Source: Streptomyces collinus Tu 365 (GTDB lineage: Bacteria > Actinomycetota > Actinomycetes > Streptomycetales > Streptomycetaceae). From it: 64,000 bases of DNA. The translations under genes and the position numbers were made by a program. The notes beneath the pieces were generated by a model, which searched no databases, had not been told where the DNA came from, and worked only from the letters and a program-made list of their open reading frames with translations. The stretch covers positions 6,530,170 to 6,594,169 of the forward strand of contig NC_021985.1 of assembly GCF_000444875.1 (NCBI RefSeq), given 5' to 3'. This document shows positions 60,774-64,000 of the stretch, piece by piece; the stretch's first letter is position 1, and each line of letters begins with the position of its first letter.

Positions 60774-60978
60774 CCGGCCGCCCTGTCCGGCCGCCCTGTC
60801 CGGCCGCCCTGACCGGCCGCCCTGACCGGCTGTCCCGGCCCGCCGGCCCGGTCTGCCGATGCGGCCCGCCGTCCCGGCCCGCCGGCGTGACCCGCCGGCC
60901 AGGCCCGCCAATGCGGCCCGCCGGTACGCCCCGCCGTCCCGGCCCGCCGGCCAGGCCTGCCAATGCGGCCCGCCGGCC
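60771..60978. repeat. 13-bp minisatellite, 16 units
   Basis: Sixteen consecutive 13-bp units in one register. The first four are TGWCCGGCCGCCC and the fifth begins the change. The later eleven are variants of CGGCCCGCCGGCC, with sub-types ending AATG, GTCC or GGCC. A 52-bp (four-unit) higher-order period is visible: GCCxATGCGGCCCGCC recurs at 60855, 60907 and 60959. Thirteen is not a multiple of three, so it is not coding. The remaining 61000-61182 before the M24 peptidase gene shows no gene. Confidence 0.9.
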
Positions 60979-61182
60979 CGGCCGCCGTCCCTGCCCCGGA
61001 CACCCCGGGAAACGTGTCGGTCGTCCGCCGTCCCAGCGGCCACGACGAGTCCGCGCCGGGCAGCGGCCGTGCGGACCGTGCCCGCGAGATCCCGCGACCG
61101 GCTCGCGCAGCCCTGTCCGGCCGGGCAGGATGCTGCCCGGGACCGATTCGCCCCGCCACCTCGACCGCGCTCGGAGGCCCGG

Positions 61183-62310
61183 ATGACCGGTAGCACGCCC
61201 GCGCCCTTCACCGCCGACGACTACAGGGCCCGCATGGAACGCGCCGCGCGCGACGCCGCCGACGCCGGCCTCGCGGGACTCCTGGTGGCCCCGGGGCCGG
61301 ACATGGTGTGGCTGACCGGCTACACGCCCACGGCCGTCACCGAACGGCTCACCGTGCTCGTCCTCGCCCCCGGCCGCGACCCGGTGCTCGTCGTGCCCAC
61401 CCTGGAGGCCCCGGACGCCGAGCACGCCACCGGTGCGGCCGCGCTCACCCTGCGCGACTGGACCGACGGCAAGGACCCCTACGCCGTCGCCGCCGCCCTC
61501 CTGGACGACCGCGGCCGCTTCGGCATCAGCGACAACACCTGGGCCATGCACCTGCTGGGCCTCCAGCGCACCCTGCCCGACAGCTCCTACGCCTCCCTCA
61601 CCGACGCCCTGCCCATGCTGCGCGCCGTCAAGGACGCGGCCGAACTGGAACTCCTGGCGGCCGCCGGAGCCGCCGCCGACGCCACGTTCGAGGAGATCCG
61701 CAAGGTCACCTTCGCCGGCCGCCGCGAGTCCGACGTCGGCCACGACCTGGCCGACCTGCTGCGCCGCTTCGGGCACTCCCAGGTCGACTTCACCATCGTC
61801 GGCTCCGGCCCCAACGGCGCCAACCCGCACCACGAGGTCGGCGACCGCGTCATCCGGCGCGGTGACATGGTCGTCCTCGACTTCGGCGGCCTCAAGGACG
61901 GGTACGGCTCCGACACCACCCGGACCGTCCACGTGGGCGAGCCGACCGAGGAGGAGCGCACCGTCCACGACATCGTGCGCGCCGCCCAGGAAGCGGGCTT
62001 CCGGGCCGTCCGCCCCGGCGTCGCCTGCCAGGAGGTCGACCGCGCCGCCCGCGCGGTGATCACCGACGCCGGGTACGGCGAGTACTTCATCCACCGCACC
62101 GGGCACGGCATCGGCGTCACCACGCACGAACCGCCGTACATGATCGAGGGCGAGGAACAGCCCCTCGTGCCGGGCATGTGCTTCTCCGTCGAGCCCGGCA
62201 TCTACCTGCCCGGCCGCTTCGGCGTCCGCATCGAGGACATCGTCACGGTGACCGCCGACGGCGGCCGCCGCCTCAACGACACCACGCGTGAGATGGTCAT
62301 AGTGGACTGA
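61183..62310 (+). CDS. M24-family Xaa-Pro aminopeptidase-like metallopeptidase
   Basis: A 375-residue pita-bread metallopeptidase that removes N-terminal residues before proline. The N-terminal creatinase-like domain (about 1-140) is followed by the catalytic domain. The five metal ligands are seen in MVVLDFGGLKDGYGSDTTRTV (two Asp), HRTGHGIGVTTHEPPY (His), CFSVEPGIYLPG (Glu) and GVRIEDIVTVT (Glu). ATG at 61183 has CGGAGG 7 bases upstream; the frame is open through the repeat region upstream, but that part is not homologous. The next gene starts 55 bp later and may be co-transcribed. Confidence 0.93.
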   Translation: MTGSTPAPFTADDYRARMERAARDAADAGLAGLLVAPGPDMVWLTGYTPTAVTERLTVLVLAPGRDPVLVVPTLEAPDAEHATGAAALTLRDWTDGKDPYAVAAALLDDRGRFGISDNTWAMHLLGLQRTLPDSSYASLTDALPMLRAVKDAAELELLAAAGAAADATFEEIRKVTFAGRRESDVGHDLADLLRRFGHSQVDFTIVGSGPNGANPHHEVGDRVIRRGDMVVLDFGGLKDGYGSDTTRTVHVGEPTEEERTVHDIVRAAQEAGFRAVRPGVACQEVDRAARAVITDAGYGEYFIHRTGHGIGVTTHEPPYMIEGEEQPLVPGMCFSVEPGIYLPGRFGVRIEDIVTVTADGGRRLNDTTREMVIVD

Positions 62311-62364
62311 AGCGGCCAGGAGACACCCTCGACGACACCCCCCGGAACGGCTACGGCGCGACCC

Positions 62365-63345
62365 ATGACCCAGGCTCCGACACCCACCGCGGACATCGTC
62401 CGCAGACTGGTCCGTTCACTGCTCGACGAGAGCGGGGACAGCGGAGAGGACACCGACGGCCCGGCCGGCGGGCGCGGCGAGGACGGCACGGACGGACCCG
62501 ACGTCCGGCCCGTCGCCGAGGGCCACGCCTACACCTGGTGGGTCGGCGCCCGCCACGTGCTGCGCCTCGCCCCCGACCGCGACGCCTCGGCCCGCCGCCG
62601 CAGGGAACTGCGCGTACGCGACCTGGTCCGCCCGCACGTGCCCGTCGCCGTCCCCACCAGCGTCGCCCGCGGCGACTGGGCGCCCGGCCTCGCCTACACC
62701 CTGGACACCAAGGTGGCCGGCGCCACCGCCGGACGGCACGACGTCTCCGCCGTCGGCGAGGCCGACCTGGCCGGGCTGCTCGGCGGACTGCGCGCGGTGC
62801 CCGCCCGGCCGGCCGAGGCGCTCGGCGTACCGCGCACCGCGCCACGCTCCCTGGAGGCGCTGCGCCGCATGGCCGTGCACGCGGCCGAACGACTCGCCGC
62901 CGCCGACGAGTTCGACGCCGCCCTGCTGCTCCAGCTCACCCCGCCCGGCGCCGCTCAGCTCGCGGCGCAGACCGGCACCGCCGTGCTCACCCACCACGGC
63001 CTGACCGGCGAGCACGTGGTGGTCAGCGCCGACGGGCGGGTCCGCGGCGTCCTCGACTGGACCGAGGCGGCCCTCGGCGACCCGGCCGAGGACATCGCCG
63101 GACTCGCCACGGCCGTCGGCTCGCCGGCCGCCGTGCGCGCCGCCACCCTCGCCGGCTACGGCGCCCGCCCCTGCCTGCGCGGTCTCTGGCTCGCCCGCTG
63201 CGACACCGTCATCCGCCTCGCCGACCACCTGCAGGGCCGCGCTCCCGGTCCGCTCCCGGCGCTGCGCACCCGGCTGGGGCGCGTCTGGGAGCCGATCATG
63301 CTGGAGCGCGTCACCGAGTTCAAGGACGAGGACACCGAGGCGTGA
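62365..63345 (+). CDS. Aminoglycoside phosphotransferase-fold protein, catalytic Asp apparently lost
   Basis: A 326-residue protein with an APH/choline-kinase-like fold. The C-lobe is clear: AVLTHHGLTGEHVVVSADGRVRGVLDWTEAALGDPAEDIAGLATAVG. The usual catalytic string is H-G/N-D-L; here it is H-H-G-L, so Gly stands where Asp acts as base, while the metal Asp in VLDWTEA is kept. The N-lobe is short and lacks an obvious ATP-binding Lys context (HVLRLAPDRDASARRRRE). It may be a pseudokinase or bind a nucleotide without transfer. ATG at 62365 has a poor ribosome-binding site. It is downstream of the M24 peptidase gene. Confidence 0.7.
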   Translation: MTQAPTPTADIVRRLVRSLLDESGDSGEDTDGPAGGRGEDGTDGPDVRPVAEGHAYTWWVGARHVLRLAPDRDASARRRRELRVRDLVRPHVPVAVPTSVARGDWAPGLAYTLDTKVAGATAGRHDVSAVGEADLAGLLGGLRAVPARPAEALGVPRTAPRSLEALRRMAVHAAERLAAADEFDAALLLQLTPPGAAQLAAQTGTAVLTHHGLTGEHVVVSADGRVRGVLDWTEAALGDPAEDIAGLATAVGSPAAVRAATLAGYGARPCLRGLWLARCDTVIRLADHLQGRAPGPLPALRTRLGRVWEPIMLERVTEFKDEDTEA

Positions 63346-63358
63346 CGGCCGCCCCGGC

Positions 63359-64000
63359 TCAGGGCTGGACCAGCACCACGCAGGACTCGCCGGGCACCTG
63401 CAGCAACCCGTCCCGGCCCGGCGCCCGAACCGGCTCCCACGCGGCGAGCACCTGCGCCGGGCGGGTCCCCAGCGGGATCGCCGCCGCCTCCTTGCCCAGG
63501 TTCACCGCCACCCGCACGTCCCCGCGCCGGAAGGCCAGCCAGCGCCCCCGCTCGTCGAAGGCCACCTTGGTGTCGGCCAGATCCGGGTCGGTGAGGTCCG
63601 GCTGCTCCCGGCGCAGCGCGATCAGCCGCCGGTACCAGTCCAGCACGCGCGCGTGCGGCTCGCGGTCCGGCTCCGCCCAGTCCAGGCAGGACCGCTCCCT
63701 GGTCGCCGGGTCCTGCGGGTCGGGTACGTCCTCCTCGGCCCAGCCGTGCTCCACGAACTCCCGCCGCCTGCCCCGCCGTACCGCCTCCGCCAGCTCCGGG
63801 TCCGTGTGGTCGGTGAAGAACTGCCAGGGCGTGCCCGCGGCCCACTCCTCGCCCATGAACAGCATCGGCGTGAACGGCGCGGTCAGCGTGAGGGTGGCCG
63901 CGCACGCCAGCAGGCCGGGGGAGAGCAGGGCCGAGAGCCGGTCGCCCTGCGCCCGGTTGCCGACTTGGTCGTGGGTCTGGCTGTAACCCAGCAGCCGGTG
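63359..64000 (-). CDS. treZ: Malto-oligosyltrehalose trehalohydrolase, 3' part
   Basis: The C-terminal 213 residues of TreZ, a GH13 enzyme that releases trehalose from maltooligosyl-trehalose made from glycogen. The frame is open to the window edge. The fragment starts GYSQTHDQVGNRAQGDRLSALLSPGLLACAATLTLTAPFTPMLFMGEEWAAGTPWQFFTDHTD, which is the conserved end of the barrel. The beta-sandwich C domain follows (VRVAVNLGKEAAAIPL) and ends ESCVVLVQP. It converges on the phosphotransferase-like gene, 13 bp apart. treY is expected upstream, outside the window. Confidence 0.95.
   Translation of the reverse strand, partial: HRLLGYSQTHDQVGNRAQGDRLSALLSPGLLACAATLTLTAPFTPMLFMGEEWAAGTPWQFFTDHTDPELAEAVRRGRRREFVEHGWAEEDVPDPQDPATRERSCLDWAEPDREPHARVLDWYRRLIALRREQPDLTDPDLADTKVAFDERGRWLAFRRGDVRVAVNLGKEAAAIPLGTRPAQVLAAWEPVRAPGRDGLLQVPGESCVVLVQP

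Noticed and set aside
60771..60978. CRISPR array
   Set aside because: Units are 13 bp and contiguous, without unique spacers, and no cas genes are present.

Overview
The window is chromosomal DNA from a Streptomyces species or a very close relative. Third codon positions are overwhelmingly G or C, GTG starts and 4-base GTGA or ATGA overlaps are common, and several genes are typical of the genus: whiI, a conservon, spo0M, a gamma-butyrolactone-receptor homologue and geosmin synthase. From memory, and not checked by alignment, the order dxs ... fadB-fadA-rnd-whiI-DUF3000-hemE ... hemY-hemQ ... murC-msrB ... cprB-like ... geosmin synthase follows the SCO6013 to SCO6073 segment of S. coelicolor. 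It would then be core chromosome, with a few decaying or variable patches.

Layout. Bases 1-6.9 kb hold the 3' part of dxs, an amino-acid permease, a membrane glycosyltransferase, a 620-bp gene-free stretch with repeated fragments, a NYN-domain protein and two unknown proteins. Bases 6.9-13.6 kb are on the minus strand: a fatty-acid beta-oxidation pair (fadA-fadB), ribonuclease D, the sporulation regulator whiI with a WhiG-type promoter, and a DUF3000 protein. Bases 13.7-20 kb carry three steps of coproporphyrin-dependent haem synthesis (hemE, cgoX/hemY, chdC/hemQ), a rhomboid protease and a flavoprotein disulfide reductase. Bases 20-27 kb form a minus-strand run: a secreted peptidase, a TIGR04222 membrane protein, a DUF4142 protein, a DUF692 iron-enzyme fusion, a Pth2-like protein, a small Cys-rich protein and a polysaccharide deacetylase lipoprotein.

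Bases 27-29 kb are decaying: a FAD/Rieske oxidoreductase broken by one frameshift lies beside a heavily deleted PPK2 remnant. Bases 29-34.5 kb hold a PEBP lipoprotein, a slipin, a translationally coupled SulP transporter and beta-carbonic anhydrase pair, and ZapE. Bases 34.5-39.3 kb hold a RibD-type reductase, a small nucleotide-binding-like protein, murC, msrB and a GAF-PP2C phosphatase. Bases 39.6-47.5 kb encode an osmoprotectant (Opu) ABC transporter. Its substrate-binding lipoprotein is separated from the ATPase and permease genes by an opposing conservon (cvnA-B-C-D). Bases 47.7-53.3 kb hold an ArsR regulator, a TatA-like protein, spo0M, DUF6114 and DUF6230 proteins, a secreted protein and a membrane-anchored lytic polysaccharide monooxygenase. 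Bases 53.7-60 kb carry a cprB-like receptor with a TTA codon, a DUF89 protein, a P450 plus alpha/beta-hydrolase pair, and geosmin synthase. The window ends with a PDZ protein, a 13-bp minisatellite, an M24 peptidase, a degenerate-looking phosphotransferase and the 3' end of treZ.

The most promising leads are the single-chain DUF692 enzyme with its neighbours, the P450/hydrolase pair divergent from geosmin synthase, the conservon nested in an osmoprotectant system, and the minisatellite that starts on a stop codon. No tRNA, rRNA, CRISPR array, transposase or integrase was seen.
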